Shown here piece after piece: positions 38,401-45,082 of a DNA stretch of 64,000 nt. The stretch comes from a virus, in the IMG/VR virus record IMGVR_UViG_3300030618_000009, positions 1-64,000 of that record. One strand, given 5' to 3'. A model generated the notes under the pieces. The model was not told the origin of the DNA, did not search any database, and saw nothing but the letters and a program-made list of their open reading frames with translations. How positions within the stretch are numbered: position 1 is the first letter of the stretch; every line of letters begins with the position of its first letter. The position numbers and the translations under genes are program-made.

Positions 38401-41078
38401 CCCGTCTTGAACAGGTCGGGTGAAAGCGATTCAAGCGACGGCAGGTCTTCCACACCCATCACACGCTCGGGGATGTCGGCGTAAGCATTCGTCTCCTCGC
38501 CCATCTCGGGATTCCTGTACTGCGTGTCGCTCATCGGCGGCGTCTTGTGGGATGCTGACTTTCGCGGCTTACCGAAAGGTACTCGAACCTGACCACCACC
38601 CTTCGTACTCAGGGTGATGCTGTCCACTTGGAAGGAAATGCCCTCGGCCCAATCCATTCCCTCATATTTGGCGGCAGCGTCAGGCTTGACGTAGGCAAGG
38701 GTCACGTGCGGTACGTAGGGAAAATCATCTTTGCGGGTGCCCATCGCTTCTGCGACCTTGTTGTGGAGAGCCTCAAGTTCGGGAGCGTGACACTGAACCA
38801 CGATGGGGGCTTGGGCGTCAGAGCTTTCGCTCACGGAGAATACGTGCGTCTTCCCTAGCGTGACCGTAAACGGTTGCTGCTCGCCTACAACTTGACTCAA
38901 CAGAGCGGGGTCGGGCTTTACCCCGTACTTAACTGTGATGTGTGGATCGTCCTCACGACCATCCTTGCCGAGTTCCTCATCTGGAATCTGCTTGGCGGCT
39001 TCCATCATCCCGGAGGCGGCATCAGGCGGCAGGTTGATTTGAGACGTGGCGTTTTTGTGGGGACCTGACTTGGCTTTCTTTGCTGCCTCAATGTCGGCTT
39101 CATCCTGAGCGGCGGAACAACCGAACTTCGCCATCGGAGCATTCGCCCAAAGGTCCTGAATTTTCTGCTCCTGCTCTGGGGTGCGGGGCAGATTCCATCC
39201 GCCGTATTGTTTGATACGCCCACGCCCACGAGTAAACACGTGGTCGTTCGTTTTGACCAGCTTGAATTCTCCCGAAGTCCAATCGAGTCCATCGAGGTAC
39301 GCCATAGCCTGACGGCTGAGCCCCAGCGCCCATTGCCAGCCCAAACGTTGCTTGTGCCGACCGTAGACGTAGTTATTGAGCAGGAGCCAGTATTCTTTCG
39401 TTGGCTCATCGCTGATGACACTCTGATCGGAGAACTCGGTCACGAAGTCCGCTCCGTACTTCGCATTGAAGCGAGCGGCGACGGCCTGCCATTCTTTGCC
39501 GTGTCCCTCGGGTGCGAGTAGCTTTTTGTATTTGTTGTAGGCGTCGAACCCGACTTCCATGAGTTTCGGCTTCCCAATAAGCAGAGCCACTTCATGATGA
39601 CACAGTTCGTGAGCGATAGTACGGCGAAGCGATTCCTCGTGCCCCAGTATGGACTTCTGAATGCCGATTGTGGTGTTGTCCGCACCCCAAGTGTTACCCG
39701 CCTCATCCCTACCCCGTTCCCACACATCGTACCCCAGCATACGGTTGGTCTGGTTTACGATCTTGACTTCGGGATGCGGGAGCCCGGAAGCGAGCACGCC
39801 CATCATTTCGTTAATGATGTTCTTGACCTGACCGATATCGGCGGCGGTTTTCTGTGCCGCAACCTTGGGATTCATGATGCCCATTATCATCAGTTCCCCG
39901 CCGTAGACCGAGGCAACCTGCTCAAAGTCGTTGCGTTCGTACCACTCCACCAAATTGAAGCCTTGGGCTTGTTCCTCAGCGGTGTCGGCAACCAACAGAC
40001 AGATGCCCGCACCGCGATCCCCGGCTTCTCGCAAGAACTCGGCAAGCAGATAGTCCCCGTAGCCCTTGCCACGGGAATCCTCGTATACGTTGATGTTGTT
40101 TAGAACGGCGAAGGTGTCATACTTCTTCCGCAGGTCGGCAACAAACTCTTTGTTCGTGTAGCCGAAACGGTCGAGCCAATTCTGGAGTTGTTCCGCATTG
40201 GTGTCCGCTGTGTACCCTTCTGCGGAACCCTGATCTTCCGAGATGTTGATTTCCCGTACCGAAGAGGATGCCAGTTTGCTGAACGTCTCGATTTGGCTCT
40301 GCGGCACCATGATTTGAACCTTTGGGTAACCCTGATCGCGGAGCACGGAGAAGCGGTGCCGACCGTTGGTGAAATGCGCCTCACCACCCGCATTGTCGCT
40401 CCACGACACAATAGGAGCCTCAACTGGGGTGTTGGGGTTGTCCTGCCGCCACTGGGTAAAGCGAGCGTAGCGGTCGCCGATGTGATTGGTTTTATCCCCC
40501 GGAGCGAGGTACAGGTGTTTGTCCTTCGACCACTCGCGATCTAACTTTTGCGTATCAACCCAAACTAGCTCGTAGTCTTCGAGCTTCCTATCCGATGGTT
40601 GGGTGAACTTAAGCGGCGGCAACTCGGTTGCGGTCTTGCTCGCCATAACCTGCCGACCTTCGATAGCATCGGCTGGTGTGACGGGCATATCCTCATCGTA
40701 CATGACCGCTCCCCAAATCTTCAGCGAATCCATCCACGTCTTCTTGCTCGCCTTCCACGCACGATTCGTGGCGTTCATTTTCTTCTGATCGTAATCCCCG
40801 TTCTCGTCTTCCATGAAATACGGGTCTTGAATCATGTTCTCGTCAGGGAGTAGAAAGGCTTCGTTGAACCTGCTAACGGGCAGCCGTAACATGGCCCCGC
40901 CCTCATACATGTCCGCCGTCTCCCTCACGCCCCAATAGCTGTGCCCCTCCACCTTCCCTTCGGTCAGGATGGACTTGAGGTCTCGTAACGTGGTGCCGTG
41001 ATAGAGAAAGCCGTCTGTCTCAAAGAATGAGGTCGTGGTCGCGGGCTGTTTGGCTATCTTCCGAAGCAATGGGTTCAT
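29427..41078 (-). CDS. Giant polyvalent protein with about fourteen ADP-ribosyltransferase-like modules (3883 aa)
   Basis: One uninterrupted frame of 11.6 kb. Ten modules open with the H-Y-E type ART signature Y-H-G-T or a variant (Tyr near residues 26, 1288, 1562, 1783, 1973, 2306, 2576, 3123, 3309 and 3761), usually followed by a helix ending in x-G-(L/W/F). Four others carry Y-R-G/A (near 975, 1134, 3489, 3650) with a later S-W-S or YWS and acidic E-x-E/I, as in R-S-E type ARTs. Other domains: ParB-like D/N-G-x-H-R (near 240, 1425, 3080), GNAT acetyltransferase (330-365 and 2470-2510), HELCHHE metallopeptidase (490), 2H phosphoesterase pair (PHITVKY 709, PHVTLAY 790) and Nudix box (2858-2886). 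Modules are joined by short T-A-A/S segments. This is the architecture called 'polyvalent proteins' in phages, thought to enter the cell with the DNA. Some modules may have lost activity. Confidence 0.85.
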   Translation of the reverse strand: MNPLLRKIAKQPATTTSFFETDGFLYHGTTLRDLKSILTEGKVEGHSYWGVRETADMYEGGAMLRLPVSRFNEAFLLPDENMIQDPYFMEDENGDYDQKKMNATNRAWKASKKTWMDSLKIWGAVMYDEDMPVTPADAIEGRQVMASKTATELPPLKFTQPSDRKLEDYELVWVDTQKLDREWSKDKHLYLAPGDKTNHIGDRYARFTQWRQDNPNTPVEAPIVSWSDNAGGEAHFTNGRHRFSVLRDQGYPKVQIMVPQSQIETFSKLASSSVREINISEDQGSAEGYTADTNAEQLQNWLDRFGYTNKEFVADLRKKYDTFAVLNNINVYEDSRGKGYGDYLLAEFLREAGDRGAGICLLVADTAEEQAQGFNLVEWYERNDFEQVASVYGGELMIMGIMNPKVAAQKTAADIGQVKNIINEMMGVLASGLPHPEVKIVNQTNRMLGYDVWERGRDEAGNTWGADNTTIGIQKSILGHEESLRRTIAHELCHHEVALLIGKPKLMEVGFDAYNKYKKLLAPEGHGKEWQAVAARFNAKYGADFVTEFSDQSVISDEPTKEYWLLLNNYVYGRHKQRLGWQWALGLSRQAMAYLDGLDWTSGEFKLVKTNDHVFTRGRGRIKQYGGWNLPRTPEQEQKIQDLWANAPMAKFGCSAAQDEADIEAAKKAKSGPHKNATSQINLPPDAASGMMEAAKQIPDEELGKDGREDDPHITVKYGVKPDPALLSQVVGEQQPFTVTLGKTHVFSVSESSDAQAPIVVQCHAPELEALHNKVAEAMGTRKDDFPYVPHVTLAYVKPDAAAKYEGMDWAEGISFQVDSITLSTKGGGQVRVPFGKPRKSASHKTPPMSDTQYRNPEMGEETNAYADIPERVMGVEDLPSLESLSPDLFKTGAGSVYDLDLQDVVAWGGSLSEAQGDWDKIRSEAAGRAKAEGKDWEKMPEAEQEVWLDKIGWEWLGATWEITMNRLQSLKFPLTVYRGLGSVSLKEINKGQYAEKGTGIYWSYDENNAYVHEELAAGHPHIVILRGVVSSPKQIDWIRTAYVNLVAADEREINIHPGEEIQITGYKYKGEKAWKNPPKNLRTVRAAAQNFKPMPFDNWCDANPMYQPDDFNEAEYRYDENVAHFSTVDFPITIYRAVQVEQGTQPNLEKAGVYWTWVENSADAYFGSGSMWDQGGPHPKHPQTLILKAKVLRSTDVDWDATLLANMLNEDENEITIESGAELQLIGIDYGQGYKKPAQKRVMAYGDESKNLPLRGQKGIGGQDFPLMFDPPLFSDEKEAARKMPKFYHGTAAENLDDILKNGLKASKDAASAKMGMFNPNRANVQYKSEQGVGEWQGWNIDFSADPVKEHMLPASFVRKLKGIEQKFINVADVVETQGEQWTTDRRVDEIHTQMEAEKWFEAILVDEYEDQPGKYYLEEGHHRTRAAKKMGKTTIPAVIMKLEPRKPHWSLSSGIVRKSSDIAKFAFFIEVPKETRGHFWDEPPAHNLEFWAFRSRPPVLMNEKVYFTFDKMPVAETTVLKVEKPGESLCELSGKYEDHWKLYWEPKQFVKYAGTTAPTLYHGTCPENAEAIMKNGWGPNQVSSGGNAGQPQYLYLTNFPENAQWFANEKGCDTILEVRNIPMSYLEVDPEDGTEDTIERELNFSEKAFPGTVVLTKPLPADHFKVFKSKIGSLNEKRNEKWIYHPDYGAFSQKGSIGPHATLIARTMGEGMSSGRKYEEVLRGYAVIDVDQKTVTLATPTNELIPNDVVDLFKKTYPHYALSIPAESKAIGVTAAMPKKWYHGTSTKNAEIIMGDGYLRPDQETTYDIDIPRDGAVYIAEFDVANQYAIERGGPVLEVAAPDISKLLPDEDDVYELLNDRGGELNAKGSAQAKRVKALWLKQWNDENASYNEPEKFPVYKNFEEAWKAWGEIEFEGSAELAEQMKYLTDYIVKNDPKLARAIIELSGKAAHMGPLKVVRQVKTAAPKSIWYHGTSIKNLRSIMSQGLVPEGTEKVWADDPDAGISAPSRQSYGGIYVSQNLMTAAGAPDTEDRKARGGSLVVIMELQPNTMYLDEDNVTGVLGAPIKHMSDNTFHVLCYYLAATQEGATQDWQDEIRVMREDYVRKCFTQWEAKFAERKMPFHPELKAELEKLLPSVWLGAVTRAAGHVKDNYSYIRAWDQVFYGTPKEKQRPDMNTILPDASEGEAAFREAAEKVTRTLRLLARPNTEGSQTYNINTSRINEPIGFSGSNHILALVEVRDLEVRATPSPVRMLLHWGTIPQDFFSQWNTKYGSKYEVVDARKGQPKAKGVAASAHEDDPQVFYHGTSWQAAQLIDKEGLKASDNRLTGGKKYIWCAIAEFAAKEYGASVTDSDQYAVIEFIWDYGKSEPDPEHFEEGDMYRRIEGDISRQNITAIKYFDGGRIVKTAGFEEEIKITTAPDGRITAKHVDGSASGTMEDREGLVKWFDWSTLPKGGAGIYDKAFVLGTVSVKVATRRNGLGRALVGAVLDAAKAQGAQVCFLLAHSLTGLSGKELSSFYNSLGFQPYVIDPPPRWFDSSTAGIFMKKLAGVAKLAAMNRISQQDAVDRKMFGPVYHGTTEEKQENIGNEGFKVYIGDAGSGDVAHGYEGNQPYHDGIPAPVHHLGYGVYFTTAKAIAKQFAGGTTRGMKTYYLDVPRLETINFGVPKTMMKWWISQGYNADLAKKNRVEATKPMTEHLKAQFDAVWFKGKGMYKLLDGDQICVFDASHIYEVDAAMSKPGDIGSKVTRKADGMKGVIKNIRSIPPDVAQQYHGGADKFYEIKWAKGGTDHNVYARDIDFVGAKAQGATASMKIAEGFNNEGFWAGEGNAASGVLPICTTTGRICLAWRSPDVHIGNCWGTIGGAVKPKMSLADSAKAELTEETGFTGGITMHPAYVFSKGGFSYHNFLGTVGTEFRFAPQSEHHWETTGLEWFTWVDIQEMVKDNASDFHPGLISLFKSDGKKIEQLLGKPKTASDDDGDMPNMLQVFPERPDVMETFRHMRLFERDRLIEEAQLEELHPADLKTNQATLKRKDLQYFLDNPEEITKPHSNVGLSDTEQLYPLVCRTTEGDWLYDGNHRANAAMKLGILLKCKVVDLRDYEEPRGKVSRKLAARGEVGPVYHGTDKKFDKFEQKPGTRYILFSEIKVQAGGFFFTDDPEEAKEFGSNVMTCYLKMKKPLIRQEDQYNLSKKQIADLTYICELCMSDGYSDLQGNSVKTIELGAFAIDVDPEGNWLNEIVKQNGLDWNILDNQEAVNRMKERGYDSTMVDEYNGKYSYCVFSADQIRIGGGKAKALTAATPARALKLYHVTTVPIAKDIKAHGFKPVDQGMWKNYYAPQGRDGIYFYDDLKYSEAYAAYAEGQLFTRNMQPENSWEENKKQIPQMAIIEVQVPEGVAITTDQKEDGFFVPTADLGKVKITGMHKYDYVPTEGRKPGEKFGAAFPTFEQVMDESTLADDEFMFGSDEESKRWYDQALAFWKSQKFPLTVYRGMAVFNERHDIDYSTFGWSWSLDRKFAENFAEDKYIDYPDQHRIEVFEGKIKANAVDWLNTFRAWVTLPEEKEVRLKPKAQVELPALGRSVTAADLPRSKYDKVCYTIAMDDALYGYFGQYVQCADAFEDNPAASGRVVELVKSLTPFVPPTTRKCLYRGEEIRMGDDREPAKWEPHLRDLLSWSAAYDTAKGFSGGHRGIVWQTVGKIQGIALEDIVLWRNRTHPDESNYPGMQSEWFVMNTCNAKEATPPNAQPARSYVTAAADGFLYHGMSMTDYNRAMSAGGVLPEPSWWGTAEIAEYYAETAAEEIGPEEEYKVIKLPLSAFNPALLEADQNSVAEPLTYTLGRSEDELYEEWQNCKGTWQDSLRIYGSVVYNAPIEVTAQTVLSS

Positions 41079-41107
41079 TCTAGCGTCCTACCATAGAAAG
41101 TGGAAGT

Positions 41108-41650
41108 TCAACGGCGGGACTTCTTCTTTTTCGCCAGTTTATAGCCCCTTTTGAGGGCTCGTTTGACCGACCTTGAGGGCGGTGTATCGCGGCGAATTGC
41201 GATGAGCGGGGTCACAGTAGGCCAGTATTCAACGCGGACGACCTTGCGGTTCAGGGGCTTTTGAGTCTTGGTTTCCTCATCAAGATAGGTAGTTTGGATG
41301 GCACAGATACCCATCATCACGTCTTGAGAATCCTGCGACTGCTCACAGTCAACTTCGCTGAACTGGGCGTCGTTGGCGTTCGGGTGGGTGTGAATGGTGC
41401 CGAGGTAAGTCAACCCGATCTCGGCTGCGTCCTCTTCATGTTCATCGATCTCGTAATCCTCGTACCGAAGGGTGCGTTTTCCGGGCTTGTGATCGACCTT
41501 CACAAAGGCATGAATGTAGAGGATATCGCTGCGTACTTTGCCCCACAGGGCTTCCATGTATTCCAATGGGTAATGATTCAGGGCTCGGCGACGGAACTTC
41601 GCCTCCTCCTTCTTATCGACCACAATGCGGGTGAAGGGTGCGACTGCCAT
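41108..41650 (-). CDS. JAMM/Mov34 metallopeptidase (180 aa)
   Basis: Contains the zinc motif IHTHP followed by seven residues, then SEVD (near residues 93-106), the H-x-H-P-x7-S-x2-D signature of JAMM (de)peptidases; the upstream Glu is probably in the strand near 50. The C-terminus is very basic. JAMM enzymes cut peptide or isopeptide bonds. It lies 29 nt upstream of the giant gene in the same operon, so that protein is a candidate substrate. Confidence 0.82.
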   Translation of the reverse strand: MAVAPFTRIVVDKKEEAKFRRRALNHYPLEYMEALWGKVRSDILYIHAFVKVDHKPGKRTLRYEDYEIDEHEEDAAEIGLTYLGTIHTHPNANDAQFSEVDCEQSQDSQDVMMGICAIQTTYLDEETKTQKPLNRKVVRVEYWPTVTPLIAIRRDTPPSRSVKRALKRGYKLAKKKKSRR

Positions 41651-41656
41651 GATGAC

Positions 41657-43498
41657 TTATTTTTCCTTTGTTGCCTCGGCTTTCAACTGTTGAGCAAGAG
41701 CTATAACCTCACTGCGGTTTGGCAGAACCCACAGCGTGCTGACTGGTTTACCCGGAGCAAGTCTCTCCATGGCCTCACGAATGTAATGCGTCTCACTCGC
41801 GGGCGATTCCTCGGGCTTGTGATACCCAGCAGCTTCCCATGCTTTGCGGTACTTCTCATCGTCGGGCTTTTCCCAACGCGCTTTCCTGAGCGTCTCCGTG
41901 GCTTTCATGTAAATCGACCACAGGGATGTCTTGCTTCCAACAATAGCTCTGACAGCCGTCTCAATGTCGCCTACGGTCAGGGAGGCAGTCTTTCCCATCG
42001 ACCGGGCTTTGAGACTCGTTGCCAAAGCTGCTGCAATTTCAAACCGAAGGCTTTCATCCGTGCGACCTTCGATGGCGAACTGAAGCTTTTCAAGCTCCCG
42101 TTCCCCTTCCTGCACTAACTTATTCAGGTTGCTCAGAGTTTCGTGCTCTTCGGGCGTCAATCCGCCCTTTGTGGGCTTGTAAAGCAGGTCGTGCGTGACC
42201 TCGGCCCATGCGTGCATCAGGACGGATGCTACCTGAATCTCGATCTGCGTGTCGGCGTACCGAAGCTCCTTCTTGCGGAGCGTCTCGGGGCGCAGGCGCA
42301 CCAGATAGTGGGTTGCCGTGTAGCCCAGCGTATCGCCTTCCTCGGGCTTGCTGGCTTCGGGGAAGCTCTTTGGGGGTCGCACGGGGACGAATAACTTTTC
42401 AATGATCTGTCCAACCGCATCGCGGTCGGCTGGCATGTAAAGCGCCACACGGCAGCCAGCTAAATCGATGATGTCGTCGTCAATATCGCGGAACGTCTTA
42501 TAGTTCCTCTTTTGATTTCGCTTGTACAGCTTTTTCCCCAGCCGATCTGGGGTCTTCGCACGGGAGCTAACCACCGCCTTGATCCCCGCATCCTGAAGAG
42601 CCTGATCCAATTTGTCCTGTACGAGGTGCGCGACTTCATCGTAGAAGTCCACCTCGTGCTTGTAGTTCTTCAAAAAGGCTTCGATGACCGTGTACTTCTC
42701 ACCGGCCGCTGTCAGAGCGATCACATAACGGTTCTGCTTTTCATCATGCGTGACCGGATACCGTTTCTTGAGTCGGTCCCACGCTGGCTCAGCGGTAGCG
42801 GGGTCGCGTTGGTCATCCGACAGGAAATACTTCGCTCCTCGGCGCTTTACCTCGGCGATTGCCCGATCATAAATCTCCTGCCCCAGCCCGGTTTTCCGAC
42901 GCTCCGGTGCGCTGATGAACTTTAGGCGATAGGCGGGCTCGCCTTTGTATCGGGTGCGGTATACGCTTGCACCACCCTGCCGCTCCCCGCTCGCGTCTAG
43001 ACCGTTGATATCGAACATTGTCGAATCGCCCGTGATCCGCCACTGAAGGTCTTCGTTTGCAGCCTGCTTCTTGGCGGCGGCGTCCTTCTGTTTCGCCTTC
43101 ACCGTGTCGAACAGGTACTCGAAATCGACCTCGGAGATGTCGCCCAGCAGTTCTTCGCCCGCTTGCCCAATGTACGCCTTTTCAGCTTCCTCTAGTGTGT
43201 CGAACCCCAGCATCACTTTGTACTCGTCGAACTCTCCATCAGGTGTGTTTTGCTCAACAATGTAGGCATATTCGGCATCTTCGTTGGGACCCCTGTAGAT
43301 GTCGAGATTCTCCTTATCCCCGGTTGCCGTCGTGTCGGGGATGTAGCCGTAATCGACTTTCATCTCTGTTTTGAACGACGTACCGTCAGGTTTCTTACCG
43401 ACGCGGGTGCTTCCCTTCGGCCACTCAATTATAACAGGGAGACCCCGAAATTCGGTAGAGTGTTCCTGTGGCAGCTTGTCGGCGATGACGATTTTCAC
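41657..43498 (-). CDS. InPase - GNAT - RelA/SpoT synthetase fusion (613 aa)
   Basis: Three domains. Residues 1-125: an inorganic-pyrophosphatase-like fold typical of polyvalent proteins (VDYGYIPDT, ENLDIYRGP). About 140-240: GNAT acetyltransferase (RRKTGLGQEIYDRAIAEVKR). About 260-460: RelA/SpoT (p)ppGpp synthetase with DDIIDLAGCRVALY (catalytic Asp) and TQIEIQVASVLMHAWAEVTH followed by DLLYK. A GKTAS junction follows near 505, then a helical tail. Alarmone or related nucleotide pyrophosphorylation is predicted, next to a domain of pyrophosphatase fold. GTG 43498 is preferred; an in-frame GTG at 43543 is possible. First gene of the operon with the JAMM and giant genes. Confidence 0.82.
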   Translation of the reverse strand: MKIVIADKLPQEHSTEFRGLPVIIEWPKGSTRVGKKPDGTSFKTEMKVDYGYIPDTTATGDKENLDIYRGPNEDAEYAYIVEQNTPDGEFDEYKVMLGFDTLEEAEKAYIGQAGEELLGDISEVDFEYLFDTVKAKQKDAAAKKQAANEDLQWRITGDSTMFDINGLDASGERQGGASVYRTRYKGEPAYRLKFISAPERRKTGLGQEIYDRAIAEVKRRGAKYFLSDDQRDPATAEPAWDRLKKRYPVTHDEKQNRYVIALTAAGEKYTVIEAFLKNYKHEVDFYDEVAHLVQDKLDQALQDAGIKAVVSSRAKTPDRLGKKLYKRNQKRNYKTFRDIDDDIIDLAGCRVALYMPADRDAVGQIIEKLFVPVRPPKSFPEASKPEEGDTLGYTATHYLVRLRPETLRKKELRYADTQIEIQVASVLMHAWAEVTHDLLYKPTKGGLTPEEHETLSNLNKLVQEGERELEKLQFAIEGRTDESLRFEIAAALATSLKARSMGKTASLTVGDIETAVRAIVGSKTSLWSIYMKATETLRKARWEKPDDEKYRKAWEAAGYHKPEESPASETHYIREAMERLAPGKPVSTLWVLPNRSEVIALAQQLKAEATKEK

Positions 43499-43658
43499 GA
43501 AAATGCCCTGTTTTCTGTGGTTTTGGGGGTCTCTGGGTAACACGTTCGGTCCAGCAGCATCCCCTCATAGAAGATACCGAAAGCGGGGAGTTTAGGCTGG
43601 CATTGGTTATCAGAAATTTTTTCCGCATAGATTGTGACGGAACTTGGGTATTACAAAA

Positions 43659-43796
43659 ATGTGGGAGACTGCACTCAAAACACGGCAGGCCAGCTCGCCC
43701 CCATCGGCATCGGCGCTATCATTTACAAGTGGCTCCGCACTGGCTCTACGCTGTCCCTACGCTGGCGCACCATTTTTGCAACTACGTGTTGCTTAG
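43659..43796 (+). CDS. Small ORF of uncertain reality (45 aa)
   Basis: ATG lies 4 nt after a TATTAC box (43649-43654), the leaderless arrangement, and the stop directly abuts the next ATG. The peptide is Ser/Ala/Leu rich without a motif and another frame through the same region is equally open, so it could be only a leader. Confidence 0.3.
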   Translation: MWETALKTRQASSPPSASALSFTSGSALALRCPYAGAPFLQLRVA

Positions 43797-45059
43797 ATGA
43801 GTCTCTTCTCGGAGGAAATGTTCTTGGCTAAGAAAAAAGATTCGAAGAAAGTCTCAAAGCAAACCCTCATCGCTGAAGCCCAGCGCCTAGCAACTCAAAC
43901 AGACGAACTCACACGTGATTTTTTCCGTAACAAGAGTGAGTTCAAGGACGGCTGGAACATTTACTGGCCGACCTTCCAAGCCTTTCTCGCCGAAGCAAAA
44001 GTAGTCTCCAAGATCGCCAAGCCGTCACCCGACAAACAGGTCGAACTTGAGATCGAGAAAGTCCGCGACCGCAAGACCAATCTGAAAGCCAAATACGAAG
44101 CGGCTATTCACCGCGCCGAACGCGCCGAGGAAACCCTGTCGGTATTGCAGGACCTCCGCACCAAAACACCGCAGCATCTCAGCATCCTGCCGAAGGTTGT
44201 TACTGGCACCAGCGAATCAGTCGCAGTGTGGGCGGCAAGCGATTGGCACATCGAAGAAAAGGTCGATTACGCCGATGTCGAAGGTCGCAACTACTTCGAT
44301 CTGAATACCGCGCATCACCGCATTGAGATGTACTGGCAGAACATGATGCGCCTGACGGACATCATGCAGAAGGACACCAACATTCCCGTCGTCTTTCTGG
44401 CTCTGCTGGGCGATTTCATCACCAACACCATTCACCCCGACGTGGCTGAAAGCAATCAGCTTGGTCCGGGCGATGCGATCTGGTGGGTGCAGGAGCGCCT
44501 TGTCAGCGGCATGAAGTTCGCCCTTGACAACCTCAGCAAGAACACGGTCCTCAAGGTCGCCTGTCACACGGGCAACCACGGTCGCAGCACACCGAAACAG
44601 CGCCAGAAGACTGAGCCTTCAAACTCGTGGGAGCGGTTGATGTACCGCGAAATGAAGATGATCTTTGACGGCGACTCGAAGTACGGCAAGCGCGTCGAGT
44701 GGTGCATTGCTGACGGTTACCACAGCACGCACGACCTGTTCAATGGAGCCTTCAAGCTTCGTACTCACCACGGCCACGCCATCGGTTACGGCGGCGGCGT
44801 TGGCGGCATCACGATTCCTGTCAACAAGAAGATCGCCAACTGGAACATCAACAACCCGAGAACTCCAAACCTCGATTTGTTCGGTCACTTTCACCAGTAC
44901 ATTGATAGCGGAACGTTCGTCACAAACGGCAGCTTGATCGGCTACAACGCCTTTGCTAACACCATCGGCGCAGCGTTCGAGAAGCCCACACAGGCGTTCT
45001 TCCTCATCAACAAGAAGTTCAACTCGAAGACAATGGCAACGCCAATTTTCCTCGACTAA
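43797..45059 (+). CDS. Calcineurin-like metallophosphoesterase (420 aa)
   Basis: Two-metal phosphoesterase core: SDWHI (about residue 143), LLGDFI (about 202), CHTGNHGR (about 260), RTHHGH (about 319) and LFGHFHQY (about 361) supply the five conserved motifs. The N-terminal 125 residues are a Lys/Glu coiled coil. Substrate could be nucleic acid or nucleotides. Start uncertain: ATG 43797, or TTG 43824 which has GGAGGAA at good spacing. Confidence 0.85.
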   Translation: MSLFSEEMFLAKKKDSKKVSKQTLIAEAQRLATQTDELTRDFFRNKSEFKDGWNIYWPTFQAFLAEAKVVSKIAKPSPDKQVELEIEKVRDRKTNLKAKYEAAIHRAERAEETLSVLQDLRTKTPQHLSILPKVVTGTSESVAVWAASDWHIEEKVDYADVEGRNYFDLNTAHHRIEMYWQNMMRLTDIMQKDTNIPVVFLALLGDFITNTIHPDVAESNQLGPGDAIWWVQERLVSGMKFALDNLSKNTVLKVACHTGNHGRSTPKQRQKTEPSNSWERLMYREMKMIFDGDSKYGKRVEWCIADGYHSTHDLFNGAFKLRTHHGHAIGYGGGVGGITIPVNKKIANWNINNPRTPNLDLFGHFHQYIDSGTFVTNGSLIGYNAFANTIGAAFEKPTQAFFLINKKFNSKTMATPIFLD

Positions 45060-45082
45060 CTGCTGTGATACACTGAGGCTAG

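Noticed and set aside
29427-41078. Numerous plus-strand ORFs of 60-300 codons opposite the giant gene
   Set aside because: They are antisense shadows of one strongly conserved-looking minus-strand frame with recognisable domains.
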